DNA from: Streptosporangiaceae bacterium
GTDB lineage: Bacteria > Actinomycetota > Actinomycetes > Streptosporangiales > Streptosporangiaceae
Direction of reading: 5' to 3'
Length of the DNA stretch: 43,246 nt
Assembly (NCBI GenBank): GCA_025934375.1
Contig: JAICYD010000055.1
Coordinates: forward strand, 1-43,246
Shown piece after piece: positions 16,496 through 25,180 of this stretch. The notes below the pieces were generated by a model that was not told the origin of the DNA, did not search any database, and worked only from the letters and a program-made list of their open reading frames with translations. Position 1 is the first letter of the stretch; each line of letters begins with the position of its first letter. The position numbers and the translations under genes are program-made.

Positions 16496-17503
16496 TTAGT
16501 TCCAGGGACGGGAGATGATGCGCACCAGCGTGGCGGGCGTCCGCAGCCGGACCAGCGCGTCCGGGGTGTCGTCCAGCGATACCCGCTCGCTGACCAGCTT
16601 CTCCACGGGCGCCCGGCCGTTGGCCAGGTGATCGACCGCCGTGCGGTAGGTCTCGTCGGAGAACGCGCACGACCCGACCAGGTGCAGTCCCTCGCTGAGC
16701 ATGCCGAACAGCGGCACCGGCACCTCCTCTGGCGTCAGCGCGACCTCCACGACCGTGCCGCCCGGCTCGGTGACGGCCATCGCCTCGGCGAAGGCGCCCG
16801 GCGCGGCCGAGCATTCCAGCACCGCCGCGAACTTCACGCCCGCCTCCGCCACGTACTGCGCCACTGGCTTCTCGCGGGTGTCGAGCACCACGTCGGCGCC
16901 CACGGCGGCGGCGGCCGCGCGCCGCCCGGCCGACCGGCCCGCCGCGACGATCGGTCCCGCCCCGGCCAGCCGCAGCCCCATGATCGCGTACAGGCCGATC
17001 GGCCCGACCCCGTACACCAGGACCGGGTCGCCCGGCCCCACCTGCGACAGCTTGACCGCCTGCAACGCCACCGAGAACGGCTCGGCGTGCGAGCCGGTCT
17101 CCACCGGCAGCTCCGGTGGCAATGCGGCCAGCTGCCGGGCCGGCACCGCCACGTACTGGGCGTAGGCGCCCTGGCGGGTGATCCCGATGTTCGGCGCCGC
17201 CTCGCAGCGGAACGCCAGGCCCCGGGCGCAGATCCGGCACTTCCCGCACGACCCGAGCGGCGAGGCGGCCACCGGCTGGCCCTCGCGCCACCCGGTCACG
17301 TCCCGGCCGACTCCCGCGATCCGCCCGCTGAACTCATGCCCCAGGATCTGCCCGTCGGCCGCGTGCCCGTTCTGCAGGGTGTGCACGTCCGAACCGCAAA
17401 GCCCGCAAGCGTCAACCTCAACAACGACCTCATCAGGGGCGGGGGTCGGATCCGGGACCTCCGTCACCACCGCCTCCGTTCCCCTGCACTCAACGGCCCG
17501 CAC
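16496..17503 (-). CDS. zinc-dependent alcohol/polyol dehydrogenase (MDR superfamily)
   Basis: 335 aa from a GTG with GAGG six bases upstream. Catalytic zinc ligands are in CGLCGSD and GHEF, the structural zinc site is CGKC..C.......C, the motif HAEP follows as in threonine and polyol dehydrogenases, and the nucleotide fold has GVGPIG. It is the first gene of the minus-strand run. Its partner is the divergent nuclease-domain ORF at 17798. The 294-base gap between them contains no clear promoter motif that I can defend. Confidence 0.88.
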   Translation of the reverse strand: MRAVECRGTEAVVTEVPDPTPAPDEVVVEVDACGLCGSDVHTLQNGHAADGQILGHEFSGRIAGVGRDVTGWREGQPVAASPLGSCGKCRICARGLAFRCEAAPNIGITRQGAYAQYVAVPARQLAALPPELPVETGSHAEPFSVALQAVKLSQVGPGDPVLVYGVGPIGLYAIMGLRLAGAGPIVAAGRSAGRRAAAAAVGADVVLDTREKPVAQYVAEAGVKFAAVLECSAAPGAFAEAMAVTEPGGTVVEVALTPEEVPVPLFGMLSEGLHLVGSCAFSDETYRTAVDHLANGRAPVEKLVSERVSLDDTPDALVRLRTPATLVRIISRPWN

Positions 17504-17797
17504 TGTCTGCCTCGCCTTCCCCTTGCTCCGGTGGTTGGGGTGGCGCCGGCCGCGACAGGGCGCGGGTCCGGGCACCGGCCGGGGCACGGCCGGTCCCAGC
17601 CCGGCGCACGCTCCACCCCTGAGCCTGATACCTGGACCGGCGTCTGGGCAAGGGGCGCTTTCCAGCGAAAACGCGCCATTGTCGCGGACGGCAGCGCGGC
17701 CGCGCGCACGTTGTGCCCGGCCACGGACTACCGCCCGCCCGGATCCTCACGCTGCGGCGCCGCCGCGCTTGCCGTAGGCGTGACCAGTGGCGGCGGA

Positions 17798-18337
17798 ATG
17801 ACGCAGGCCGCGACGAGTTCCCGGGTGACGGCGGGCGTCACCGCGATTCAACTGGCCGCGGCGGGGCCGCGGGCCCTGGCCACGCAGGCATCGGCGACCT
17901 GCGCGCCGTCGCTGAACCACTTCAACCGGACGCAGGCGTGCTGGAACGCTGGCGCGACGCGGGGCGTGCCGTTCCTGACCTCGCTGGCGACCCTGCTTGA
18001 CATCGCCATGAACATTGCGAAGGCGCAGGCCGGGCCGGGCCACTACGGCAGGGCGGGCAGCGGTCACCCGCTGCACCACATCACGAACGCGGCGCAGCAG
18101 CGAGCGAACTACAACGCGGTCTGCGCCCGCAGCGTCGTGGGCCCGCCGCCGGCCGGCAAGAGCTGCGATGAGTACCCGTTCAAGACCACCAAGGAAGGCG
18201 GCAAGACGCTGAGCGCCGCCAACCGGCACACCGCCTGGGTGCCCACCGCCGGGCAGAACTCCCAGGGCGGCCGGATCACCGCCTTCTACAACGCCAACCG
18301 CGTGCTGAACGGCGACGCCTTCTGGGTCGTCGTCTGA
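17798..18337 (+). CDS. NucA/NucB-type deoxyribonuclease domain protein
   Basis: 179 aa. The last 90 residues carry the NucA/NucB pattern: conserved Cys, CDEYPFKTT at 123-131 (catalytic D/E region), a GG, WVP, N.QGG, FY and GD.FWV.V at the end. Such domains cut DNA nonspecifically and are normally exported or sit at the C terminus of large toxins or RHS-like proteins. The start is uncertain: the frame stays open far upstream as a GC-rich antisense effect, no good ribosome site precedes ATG 17798, and residues 1-35 are only a poor signal peptide. It may be a secreted nuclease or the surviving end of a longer gene. Confidence 0.6.
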   Translation: MTQAATSSRVTAGVTAIQLAAAGPRALATQASATCAPSLNHFNRTQACWNAGATRGVPFLTSLATLLDIAMNIAKAQAGPGHYGRAGSGHPLHHITNAAQQRANYNAVCARSVVGPPPAGKSCDEYPFKTTKEGGKTLSAANRHTAWVPTAGQNSQGGRITAFYNANRVLNGDAFWVVV

Positions 18338-18339
18338 CG

Positions 18340-18381
18340 GCCTTTAGGGGTTACTGCCTTTAGGGGTTACTGCCTTTAGGG
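18340..18381. repeat. tandem repeat, 16-bp unit, 2.6 copies
   Basis: The unit GCCTTTAGGGGTTACT occurs at 18340 and 18356, with a partial third copy from 18372. It begins two bases after the nuclease-gene stop codon and ends before the next gene. No role is evident; it could be a slipped duplication or a binding site. Confidence 0.85.
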
Positions 18382-18407
18382 AATCGCTTATTCAGGAAAG
18401 GCCTTCT

Positions 18408-19048
18408 TTGGCCTTATCGTTGGGAGCCATGAGCAGCGCCGAGGATTACGAGTGGGCCGATGACTGGTACGACTCGATCGGTCAGGCCTACTGCCTGACC
18501 CTGGCCGAAGGGCTGACGCCCGCGCAGTTCCTGGACCGGATCAGCGCGGTGCCTCGGGGACCAGCGAGGGCCTGGAGGCAATCGGCATCCGGTCCCGGGA
18601 GTTGTGGGAGCAGGACCCGGTCACCCGCGCCATCATCGGGGTGACCGAGGTCCGGGACGCCGACGGGAGCCCGTGGGCGCTCGGCGTGGAGGTCAACGGC
18701 TTCCTCGGCGCCACCCCTGAGGTCATCGGCCCGCTATCGACGGGAACCCGCGTCGTCTCGCACTTCGCCAACGCCAGCGCCGAGCGCTTCTACTGGATGG
18801 CCGACGGCGGGGTGGCGCTCACCTTCGACCCGCTGTTCCCGCAAGACCGCGAGGGCAGCGAGGGCCGGGCGGCCACCGGGAAGCTGCGCGCGGCCGGCTT
18901 CAACCTCGCCGATGACGCCGAGAACATCGACCACCCGACGGCGTCCGCCTTCGCCCTCGCCCAGCACATCACCAAGGTCGAGGTCACCCGCGACCTCCTG
19001 GAAACGGCCACCTACGAGCTGGGCGTGGCCCCCCACCCGGCCCCGTGA
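18408..19048 (+). pseudogene. DUF6461-like gene broken by a frameshift
   Basis: Two overlapping frames together give one protein. The first (start TTG 18408 with AGGAAAGG six bases upstream, or ATG 18429) encodes DDWYDSIGQAYCLTLAEGL and runs to about 18550. The continuation (about 18554-19048) encodes SEGLEAIGIRSRELWEQ and the rest, including HFANASAERFYW and LTFDPLFPQDREG. This matches the DUF6461 architecture, whose function is unknown. A one-base change near CCTCGGGG at 18551-18558 explains the break. It is either a real pseudogene or a sequencing error in a G/C run. Confidence 0.7.
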
Positions 19049-19057
19049 ACCCACCAG

Positions 19058-19214
19058 GCGCGCAGTCGCCGCGCTCCCGAGCGTGCCGGATGCGCATTCA
19101 CCCACGCTAGAACGAGGTGAATGCGCAGTCGCGTCGGGGGACCTGGGCAAATGCGCATTTGCCGCGCGGGGGAACGCTGCGAATGCGCGAACGGCCCGCT
19201 GTAGGAGTCGACGG
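19058..19214. repeat. degenerate tandem array with ATGCGCA core, ~31-bp period
   Basis: The core ATGCGC recurs at 19090, 19121, 19151 and 19183 (spacings 31, 30, 32), with a more decayed unit before. One unit contains an 18-bp perfect palindrome (GGCAAATGCGCATTTGCC, 19146-19163), and neighbouring units face each other as an 11-bp inverted repeat (19091-19101 with 19117-19127). Non-coding. A G-rich tract (19213-19251) follows. Confidence 0.7.
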
Positions 19215-19251
19215 GCGGGGCGGGGCGGGGTGGGGTGGGGCGCGGGGCGGG
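19213..19251 (+). repeat. G-rich tract, G-quadruplex-capable
   Basis: Seven or more runs of three to four G separated by one or two bases, between the two repeat arrays. It fulfils the usual quadruplex pattern on the plus strand. A second such tract, an almost pure GGGGT repeat, occurs at 19553-19580. Confidence 0.7.
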
Positions 19252-19285
19252 TCGCTGGCGCGAACGCCACGGCTGAAGGTTCCCC

Positions 19286-19446
19286 CAGCGCGGGGCGATG
19301 GCCCTCCCGCCCCGGCAAGATGCGGGTCGATGGCCATCGCGCCACGGAACGTCAGGCGGTCGATGGCCCCTGAGCCACGGCTAGAGCAGGTCGATGGCCC
19401 TTCCGCCCCGCAATGATTTCGGGTCGATGGCCATCCGGCACGGAAT
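19286..19446. repeat. five-unit array with CGATGGCC core (copy A)
   Basis: CGATGGCC occurs at 19296, 19328, 19361, 19392 and 19425, spaced 32, 33, 31 and 33 bases. Each unit continues with C/T-rich bases and CGCC(C/A)CG, and unit 1 can fold as CGGGGCG / CGCCCCG around a ten-base loop. Another array at 42474-42640 has the same unit order and the same spacing, so both descend from one element. It lies between convergent genes (DUF6461-like and the dehydratase). Confidence 0.8.
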
Positions 19447-19552
19447 CGCCCCAAGTCGCGGGCTTCTCGGCCACGAAAGGCCGGGAGTGCCTGCCGATAT
19501 GAGCCGAGCGAGGCGAGGATCTGATAACAGCAAGGGACGGTGGCGGGAGGGC

Positions 19553-19580
19553 GGTGGGGTGGGGTGGGGTGGGGTGGGGG
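19553..19580 (+). repeat. GGGGT tandem repeat
   Basis: Five consecutive five-base units (GGGGT, the last GGGGG) preceded by GGT. It lies 17 bases beyond the stop codon of the dehydratase gene. On the minus strand its transcript would be C-rich; the plus strand may form a quadruplex. Confidence 0.8.
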
Positions 19581-19596
19581 CTGGCCGCGAGGAAGG

Positions 19597-21279
19597 TCAC
19601 GGCTGGCCGCCGAGGGTGGCGCCCTTGCCGAGCGGGGCCACGCTGCGGGCGTAGACGGACAGCCAGCCGCAGCCGCCCGGGACCTTCAGCGGCGGCAACT
19701 GCGCGCGGCGGCGCTGGAGTTCCGGGGCGGGGACCTCCAGGTCGATCGTGCGGGCGTTGACGTCGATCGAGATCATGTCGCCGTCGCGGACCAGCCCCAG
19801 CGGGCCGCCGGCCGCGCCTTCGGGGGAGGCCTCGGCGATCACGAGGCCGCCGTTGACCAGCCCGGACATCTGGCCGTCGGTGATGACCGCCACCGACGTG
19901 GTCAGGCCCGCCCCGTCCAGCGCGAACATCAGCGCCGAGGTCAGGCCCATGCCGGGGGAGCCGCGCAGGCCCAGGCCGGTCAGCACGACCACGTCCCCCG
20001 CGTGCACCGCGCCGGCGCGGACGGCGGCGACCCCCTCCTCCCGCGAGTGCACCACCGTGGCCGGCCCGCGAAACGACAGCGGCGCGTCGTCGGCGACCGT
20101 CCGCTTGAGCACCGCGCCCTCCGGGACCAGCGACCCGCGCATCACCACGATGCCCGGGTGGGTCGCGAGCGGCGCGCCGAGCGGGCGGATGACCGACTCA
20201 TCCACCGAAGCGGCCGTGATCGCCTCCCCTAGCGTCCCGCCGCCGACCGTCAGCGCGGACAGGTCCAGCAGCGGCGCGAGCTGCCGCATCAGCCCCAGCG
20301 TCCCGCCGGCGGCGTCGAACGCGGTGATCTGGGTGGCGCCGTTCGGCTTGACGTCGGCCAGCAGCGGGACGAGCGGCGCGAGCTCCTCGAACAGGGCGTA
20401 CACGTCGGCGTCGCACCCGGCCTCGACGGCGATGGCCTGCAGGTGCTTGAGGCAGTTCACCGACCCGCTCACCGCCAGCAGGCAGGTCACGGCGTTGCGG
20501 AACGCCGGCGGCGTCAGGTAGGCCGCCGGGGCGAGGCCCTGACCGACCAGCTCGATGATCCGGCGCCCGGCCCTGGTGACCGTCTCCCACATCGCCGGGC
20601 CGCGCGCCAGGCAGGGCGTCGAGCCGGGCAGCGCCATCCCGAGCGCCTCGGCGGCCAGGTGCATGGAGTTGGCGGTGCCCATCCCGGCGCACACCCCCGG
20701 CCCGGTGACCGCGCAGGTGGCCATCTCACCGAGCTCCTCGACGGTCATCGCCCCCGCCGCGACGTGGCCTGCGAACCGGAAGATGTCCTCGAAGTCGACC
20801 GGCTCGCCGCGGTAGACCCCCGAGGGCTGGTAGCCGCAGGCGACGATGATCGTCGGGATGTTCAGCCGGCCGGCCGCCATCAGCTGGCCCGGCGTCGTCT
20901 TGTCACAGGACGCCAGGCACACCATGCCATCCAGCAGCGCGCCCTCCACGGCGACCTCGATGTCGCTGGCGATCAGGTCACGGGTGGGCAGGATGTACTG
21001 CCCAGCCGCCCCCGCGCTGGTGATCGCGTCCGACGGCGCGGCGGTGCGCACCTCGAACGCGACGCCGCCCGCTTCCTCGATCGCCGCCTTCAGCGCGGGC
21101 ACGATCGCGTCCAGGTGGCTGAAGCACGACGCGAGCTGCGAGGAGGTGTTGACGATCGCGATCTTGGGCTTGTCCATGTCGCCGGGGGTCAGCCCGAGGG
21201 CGGTCCACTGGGCCCGCCGCATCGCCCACGGCGTGGTCCCCGGCGTGAAGTTAGAGCGCAATCCCGTCACGTTGGTCAC
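19597..21279 (-). CDS. IlvD/Edd-family dehydratase, probably sugar-acid (aldonate) dehydratase
   Basis: 560 aa iron-sulfur dehydratase. Cluster cysteines are seen in ASCDKTTPG and in CAGMGTANSM, and the signature TDGQMSGLVNGG contains the base-like Ser. This last motif is of the pentonate/xylonate dehydratase branch rather than the isoleucine/valine IlvD branch (which reads TDGRFSGG). It would convert an aldonic acid to its 2-keto-3-deoxy form. The frame is open to 21435, but homology starts about residue 50; GTG 21279 with AAGG nine bases upstream is chosen, GTG 21270 is possible. Divergent from the zinc metallopeptidase gene. Confidence 0.85.
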   Translation of the reverse strand: MTNVTGLRSNFTPGTTPWAMRRAQWTALGLTPGDMDKPKIAIVNTSSQLASCFSHLDAIVPALKAAIEEAGGVAFEVRTAAPSDAITSAGAAGQYILPTRDLIASDIEVAVEGALLDGMVCLASCDKTTPGQLMAAGRLNIPTIIVACGYQPSGVYRGEPVDFEDIFRFAGHVAAGAMTVEELGEMATCAVTGPGVCAGMGTANSMHLAAEALGMALPGSTPCLARGPAMWETVTRAGRRIIELVGQGLAPAAYLTPPAFRNAVTCLLAVSGSVNCLKHLQAIAVEAGCDADVYALFEELAPLVPLLADVKPNGATQITAFDAAGGTLGLMRQLAPLLDLSALTVGGGTLGEAITAASVDESVIRPLGAPLATHPGIVVMRGSLVPEGAVLKRTVADDAPLSFRGPATVVHSREEGVAAVRAGAVHAGDVVVLTGLGLRGSPGMGLTSALMFALDGAGLTTSVAVITDGQMSGLVNGGLVIAEASPEGAAGGPLGLVRDGDMISIDVNARTIDLEVPAPELQRRRAQLPPLKVPGGCGWLSVYARSVAPLGKGATLGGQP

Positions 21280-21435
21280 GCCCTCGAGCCTTGTCCCCGT
21301 GCGCGGCGGCGGCAAGGGGGCCAGGCCCCGAAGGAGGGCCGCGTCGTTGCCGCCGCGCCACGGACGCTTACCCGCTGATATCCGTTTCGCAACGGTTCCT
21401 TCGCGATCGCCGATGCAAACGCGATAGTTGAACAC

Positions 21436-22278
21436 ATGAGGACGTCGTCGCGCTGGCGCGCGTGGACCATCGCCGCGGTACTGCTTATCGCGGTGCCGGC
21501 GCTCGCTAGCTGCAGCATCACGCTTGGAAGCACGTCAACCGCGCAGAACCCCCCGGCGGCCGGGCAGGGCGCAGGCGCCGCCTCGGTCCCGGCGGGCGTC
21601 ATCGTCTTGCAGCAGGGCACGCGGGCGATGAAGCCGCCGTCCGGCTTCAACTGCCCGAACGCGAACCTGCGCGGCTGCTTCACCAGCGCCGGTGAGATGG
21701 TGACCTACTACGAGTTCGTGCTCCCGTTCATCGACGCGTTCTTCCAGCAGACCTGGCCCAAGCTGGCGCTGCCGGCCCACATCTACTTCATGTCGACCGG
21801 GTCGAGCATGCAGGAGGCGTGCGGCGATCCCGCCAACGGCAGCAACCAGGCCAACGACACCTCCTATGAGTTCTGCCCGGCCGACAACAACGTCTACCTC
21901 GGCGAGCGGCTGGCGTTCGCGCTGTACGGCCAGGCCGGCGACGTCGCCCCGGCGACCGGGCTGGCCCACGAGCTCGGCCACCACATCCAGTCGCTGACCG
22001 GCGTCCCGGTCCCGCAGTCCAACGAGCAGACGCTGGTGCACGAGAACCAGGCAGACTGCGTCTCCGGCGCGTTCCTCGGCTTCGCCAACAACCACAAGTG
22101 GCTGGAGCAGGGCGACGTGCCGGTGCTGCAGAAGTACCTGGACCTGATCGCCAGCTCCGAGAACGATCCGAACCGCACCCACGGCGACTTCCAGGAGCGC
22201 GGCGCCGCGCTCGAGCTCGGCGGCAAGCAGGATATCCGGGCCTGCGACACCTTCTACCCGGACACGCCGATCGCCTGA
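21436..22278 (+). CDS. neutral zinc metallopeptidase lipoprotein (YpfJ/Zn_peptidase family)
   Basis: 280 aa. A lipoprotein signal peptide ends at the lipobox ALASC (Cys26), so the protein is anchored outside the cell. The zinc motif HELGHH begins at H178, and the third ligand is probably the Glu of HENQADC near 203. Six or more further cysteines suggest disulfides. The family (PF04228) is widespread but its natural substrate is unknown. It stands alone, divergent from the dehydratase and convergent with the large phosphoesterase, 13 bases between stop codons. Confidence 0.87.
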   Translation: MRTSSRWRAWTIAAVLLIAVPALASCSITLGSTSTAQNPPAAGQGAGAASVPAGVIVLQQGTRAMKPPSGFNCPNANLRGCFTSAGEMVTYYEFVLPFIDAFFQQTWPKLALPAHIYFMSTGSSMQEACGDPANGSNQANDTSYEFCPADNNVYLGERLAFALYGQAGDVAPATGLAHELGHHIQSLTGVPVPQSNEQTLVHENQADCVSGAFLGFANNHKWLEQGDVPVLQKYLDLIASSENDPNRTHGDFQERGAALELGGKQDIRACDTFYPDTPIA

Positions 22279-22291
22279 GCGGGGCGGCCGC

Positions 22292-25057
22292 TCAGCTCAC
22301 GGTGAGGGCCGCGTCGTCGATGACGAATGAGGTCTGCAGCTCGAAGTCCTCCTTGCCGGTGAACTTCAGCGTGATCGCCTGCCCGGCGTACGGGGCCAGG
22401 GAGAACGAGCGCTGGGCGTACCCGGTGTTGTGGTCGAGGTTGGAGTAGGTGTGCAGCGTCGCCAGCACCGTCCCCGAGGAGCTCAGCACCTGGACCGTCA
22501 TCGTGTCGAATTGCGTTGACGTGGTCGTCTCGGCCGTGTTGACGTGCAGCCAGAAGCTGAGGTTGTAGTTCGAGCACCCGGTCGGCAGCGTCACCGGCTG
22601 CGACAGCGTGTCGGTCGTGGCCTTGCCCCAGCCGTCGAGCCAGGCGTCCCAGCTTCCTGTGCGCGGCGGTTCGGAGGAGCTGCTGTTGATCACCTCGAGC
22701 GGCGTGTGGGTCGAGGTGACCGTCCAGGGGGCGGGGGAGGAGCCGCCGCTCTCGAAGCCCGGGTTGCCGAGCAGTTGCGCCGCCGGGCAACTGCCGGCCG
22801 GCGTCGCTGACGCCTCGGTGCCCTGCGCGCCCTCGCCGAGCGCGTTCACCGCGCTGACCTTGTAGAAGTAGGCCTGGCCGTTAGTGAGGCCAGTGTCGGT
22901 GCAGGAGAGCACGGCGCCCAGGTTGCCGCAGCCGCCGGTCGTCAGCAGCGTCTCGCCGCCGCTGGAGGTGCCCCGGTACACGCGGTAGGAGGTGATGTTC
23001 ACGCCCCCGTTGCTGGCGGGCGCCGACCATGCCAGCGAGACCTGCCCGTTACCGGGAGTCGCGGTCAGGGCGGCGGGCGCGCCCGGTACCGTTCCCGCGA
23101 TCGGCGAGCCGGTGATGGTGACGCTGGAGGTGGCTGCCTTGGGCGGCGACGAGCTGTCCGTGACCGTGAGGGTTGCGGTGTCGGTGCCGGCGGAGTTGTA
23201 GGTGTGGCTGGGGTTCCGGGCGGTGCTCGTCGTCCCGTCGCCGAACGCCCAGCTGTAGGAGTACGGCGGGGTTCCGCCGGTGCCGGTGCCGGTGAAGGCG
23301 ACCGTCAGCGGTACCTGGCCGGAGGTCGGCGTGGCGGAGGCGGTGGCCACCAGCGGATTGCCGACCGCGCTGACCGTGATGGTGACGCTGGAGGTGGCCG
23401 TCTTGGGCGGCGACGAGCTGTCCGTCACGGTGAGGGTTGCGGTGTCGGTGCCGGCGGAGTTGTAGGTGTGGCTGGGGTTCTGGGCGGTGCTCGTCGTCCC
23501 GTCGCCGAACGCCCAGCTGTAGGAATAGGGGGCGGTGCCGCCCGTCGCCGAGCCGGTGAAGGACACGCTCAGCGGCGCGTTGCCCGTGGCCGGCGCCGCG
23601 GAGGTGGCGGCGGTGAGCGGGGTGGCGCCCTGGACCCAGAAGTCCTCAAGCGGGTCGCCGAGGGCCGCCTGGTCGTTGGTCGTCATCGGGAACGTGGACA
23701 GGCCGAGGTTGTCGTTGGGGTCGATGATGCCCGGGTGGACGTTCTGCATCACGCGTTCCATCGCCGCGATCACGTTGCTCGTCGTGTACGCGACGTGCGA
23801 GAGGTAGTGCGCCTTCACGTACGTCGGCGACCCAATGACCACTAGCGGCACGCGGAAGGTGTTGCTGACGTGGTCCGGGCCGTTGTTGCCGTTCTGGGTA
23901 TCGTCCTCGGTGACCACGATCAGCGTGTTGCTCGCGTAGGACGGGTTGCCCATGATCGAGGTGACGATCCGGTTGGTCGCGGCGTCGTTGCCCGGGATGT
24001 CCTGGAAGGTGCCGGGGTGGTCATTGAACAGCTCGACGTAGTTGTAGGCGGGCAGGCCGTTCGCGTTGACGAAGTTCAGGTAGTTCGTGGCGACCGTCGA
24101 GTCCGGGATGTTCTGGGCACTGCAGGTGTACTCGTTGTAATTGAGCTCCTCGGGGATGGTCGTGCCGGGACGGTCCACGGGCAGCACCTCGAGGTTGTGC
24201 GTCGCCGGGTTGCGCCAGTACCCGCTGCCGGTGTTGAGCATCCAGTAGAAGTCACCGGCCGCCATGAACGTGTACGGGCTGCTGCCGGTGCCCGTGCCGG
24301 TCTGGGCCGTGCACGCGTTGGTGCCCTCGCCGCTCGGGCCGGTGTCGCCGCCGAGGAACCGGTCGAACACCGTCCCGGTGGCGGCGGGGTAGGACTGCTG
24401 CTGTGAGCTGGAGGCCGACTGGGCCGAGAACAGCCACCAGTGGTTGGGGCCGCTCGGGGGCTGCGTCCCCGTGCTGTAGGAGTCGCTCAGCGCGTAGGCC
24501 TTGGCCAGGGCGTGGAGGTCGGGCACCGAGCTGATGTGGTTCGTGCTCTCGACCTGCCCGTTGCACCCGGCCGCGACCGTGGTGGCGCAGTCGCCGAGGT
24601 AGTCGTCGAAGGTGTGGTTCTCCCGGTAGATGACCACGAAGTGAGTGAACGGCGGGAAGTACGGGGCCAGCGGGTTAACCGCGGCGGCCGGCCGCCACAC
24701 CGCCTGGGGCCGCGCGGTGCAGGCTCGCGACGTGCAGGCGCGGACCAGCCGGGTCGCCTTCCGATTCGTGACGCGGTAGTCGCGCGGCTGCGGGAACTTC
24801 GCGAATTCGACGCCGGGCCTGGCGAAGACCGCCCCGGTGCAGTTGTAGTCGTCCGGCTTGTAGGTCTGGTGCCGGTGGCCGGCCGGCAGCGCCTTGGCAT
24901 CTTCGGGGTCCGTGCTCGCGTTCCAGTTCTTCAGCGTGCACGAGCCGACGCCGCTGGCGGGGTGGACCGCCCCGGCGGCGGCCGGGCCGAGGATGACCCC
25001 CGGTCCGGCGAGGGCGACCAGCGCTATGCCGGCCGCCCGCAGCTTCCATCCGATCAC
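22292..25057 (-). CDS. secreted phosphoesterase with two PKD domains, FnIII and C-terminal beta-sandwich
   Basis: 921 aa. A Sec signal peptide occupies residues 1-30. The phosphoesterase domain (PF04185; acid phosphatase/phospholipase C type) spans about 100-440, with HFVVIYRENHTFDDYLGD carrying the nucleophile region and VVTEDD late. Then come two nearly identical PKD domains (each with YSWAFGDGTTS), a fibronectin type III domain and a jelly-roll domain beginning NPGFE.G that may bind glycans. It likely releases phosphate from outer substrates. GTG 25057 is chosen because GGAGGGG lies five bases upstream. The upstream region holds a PHO-box-like sequence. Confidence 0.85.
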   Translation of the reverse strand: MIGWKLRAAGIALVALAGPGVILGPAAAGAVHPASGVGSCTLKNWNASTDPEDAKALPAGHRHQTYKPDDYNCTGAVFARPGVEFAKFPQPRDYRVTNRKATRLVRACTSRACTARPQAVWRPAAAVNPLAPYFPPFTHFVVIYRENHTFDDYLGDCATTVAAGCNGQVESTNHISSVPDLHALAKAYALSDSYSTGTQPPSGPNHWWLFSAQSASSSQQQSYPAATGTVFDRFLGGDTGPSGEGTNACTAQTGTGTGSSPYTFMAAGDFYWMLNTGSGYWRNPATHNLEVLPVDRPGTTIPEELNYNEYTCSAQNIPDSTVATNYLNFVNANGLPAYNYVELFNDHPGTFQDIPGNDAATNRIVTSIMGNPSYASNTLIVVTEDDTQNGNNGPDHVSNTFRVPLVVIGSPTYVKAHYLSHVAYTTSNVIAAMERVMQNVHPGIIDPNDNLGLSTFPMTTNDQAALGDPLEDFWVQGATPLTAATSAAPATGNAPLSVSFTGSATGGTAPYSYSWAFGDGTTSTAQNPSHTYNSAGTDTATLTVTDSSSPPKTATSSVTITVSAVGNPLVATASATPTSGQVPLTVAFTGTGTGGTPPYSYSWAFGDGTTSTARNPSHTYNSAGTDTATLTVTDSSSPPKAATSSVTITGSPIAGTVPGAPAALTATPGNGQVSLAWSAPASNGGVNITSYRVYRGTSSGGETLLTTGGCGNLGAVLSCTDTGLTNGQAYFYKVSAVNALGEGAQGTEASATPAGSCPAAQLLGNPGFESGGSSPAPWTVTSTHTPLEVINSSSSEPPRTGSWDAWLDGWGKATTDTLSQPVTLPTGCSNYNLSFWLHVNTAETTTSTQFDTMTVQVLSSSGTVLATLHTYSNLDHNTGYAQRSFSLAPYAGQAITLKFTGKEDFELQTSFVIDDAALTVS
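23112..23524. repeat. tandem duplication encoding two PKD domains
   Basis: Two 149-base stretches, 23112-23260 and 23376-23524, differ at only about five positions. The offset is 264 bases (88 codons), that is, one PKD domain. Similarity falls off in the remainder of the unit, which points to recent duplication or gene conversion of the core. Confidence 0.85.
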
Positions 25058-25180
25058 GAACACCCCTCCAGGCAAGAGTTCCGCGCCAAGCGGCCCATTT
25101 CGATCGCGAGAGGCCACTTCCACTCGGATGTTCGCCGCGCGTCAAGACATCAACAAGAGCACAAGCGCACACTTGTCGAC

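Noticed and set aside
16268..17797. Very long plus-strand frame running into the nuclease domain (would give a 689-residue protein)
   Set aside because: It lies antisense to the SDR and zinc dehydrogenase genes and is Arg/Gly/Pro-rich without domains; it is open only because of GC-rich codon bias. Only the last part (from about 17798) shows a real domain.
19286..19446. CRISPR array
   Set aside because: Spacing is near 32 bp, but the units are degenerate throughout, there are no constant repeats with unique spacers, and no cas genes are present.
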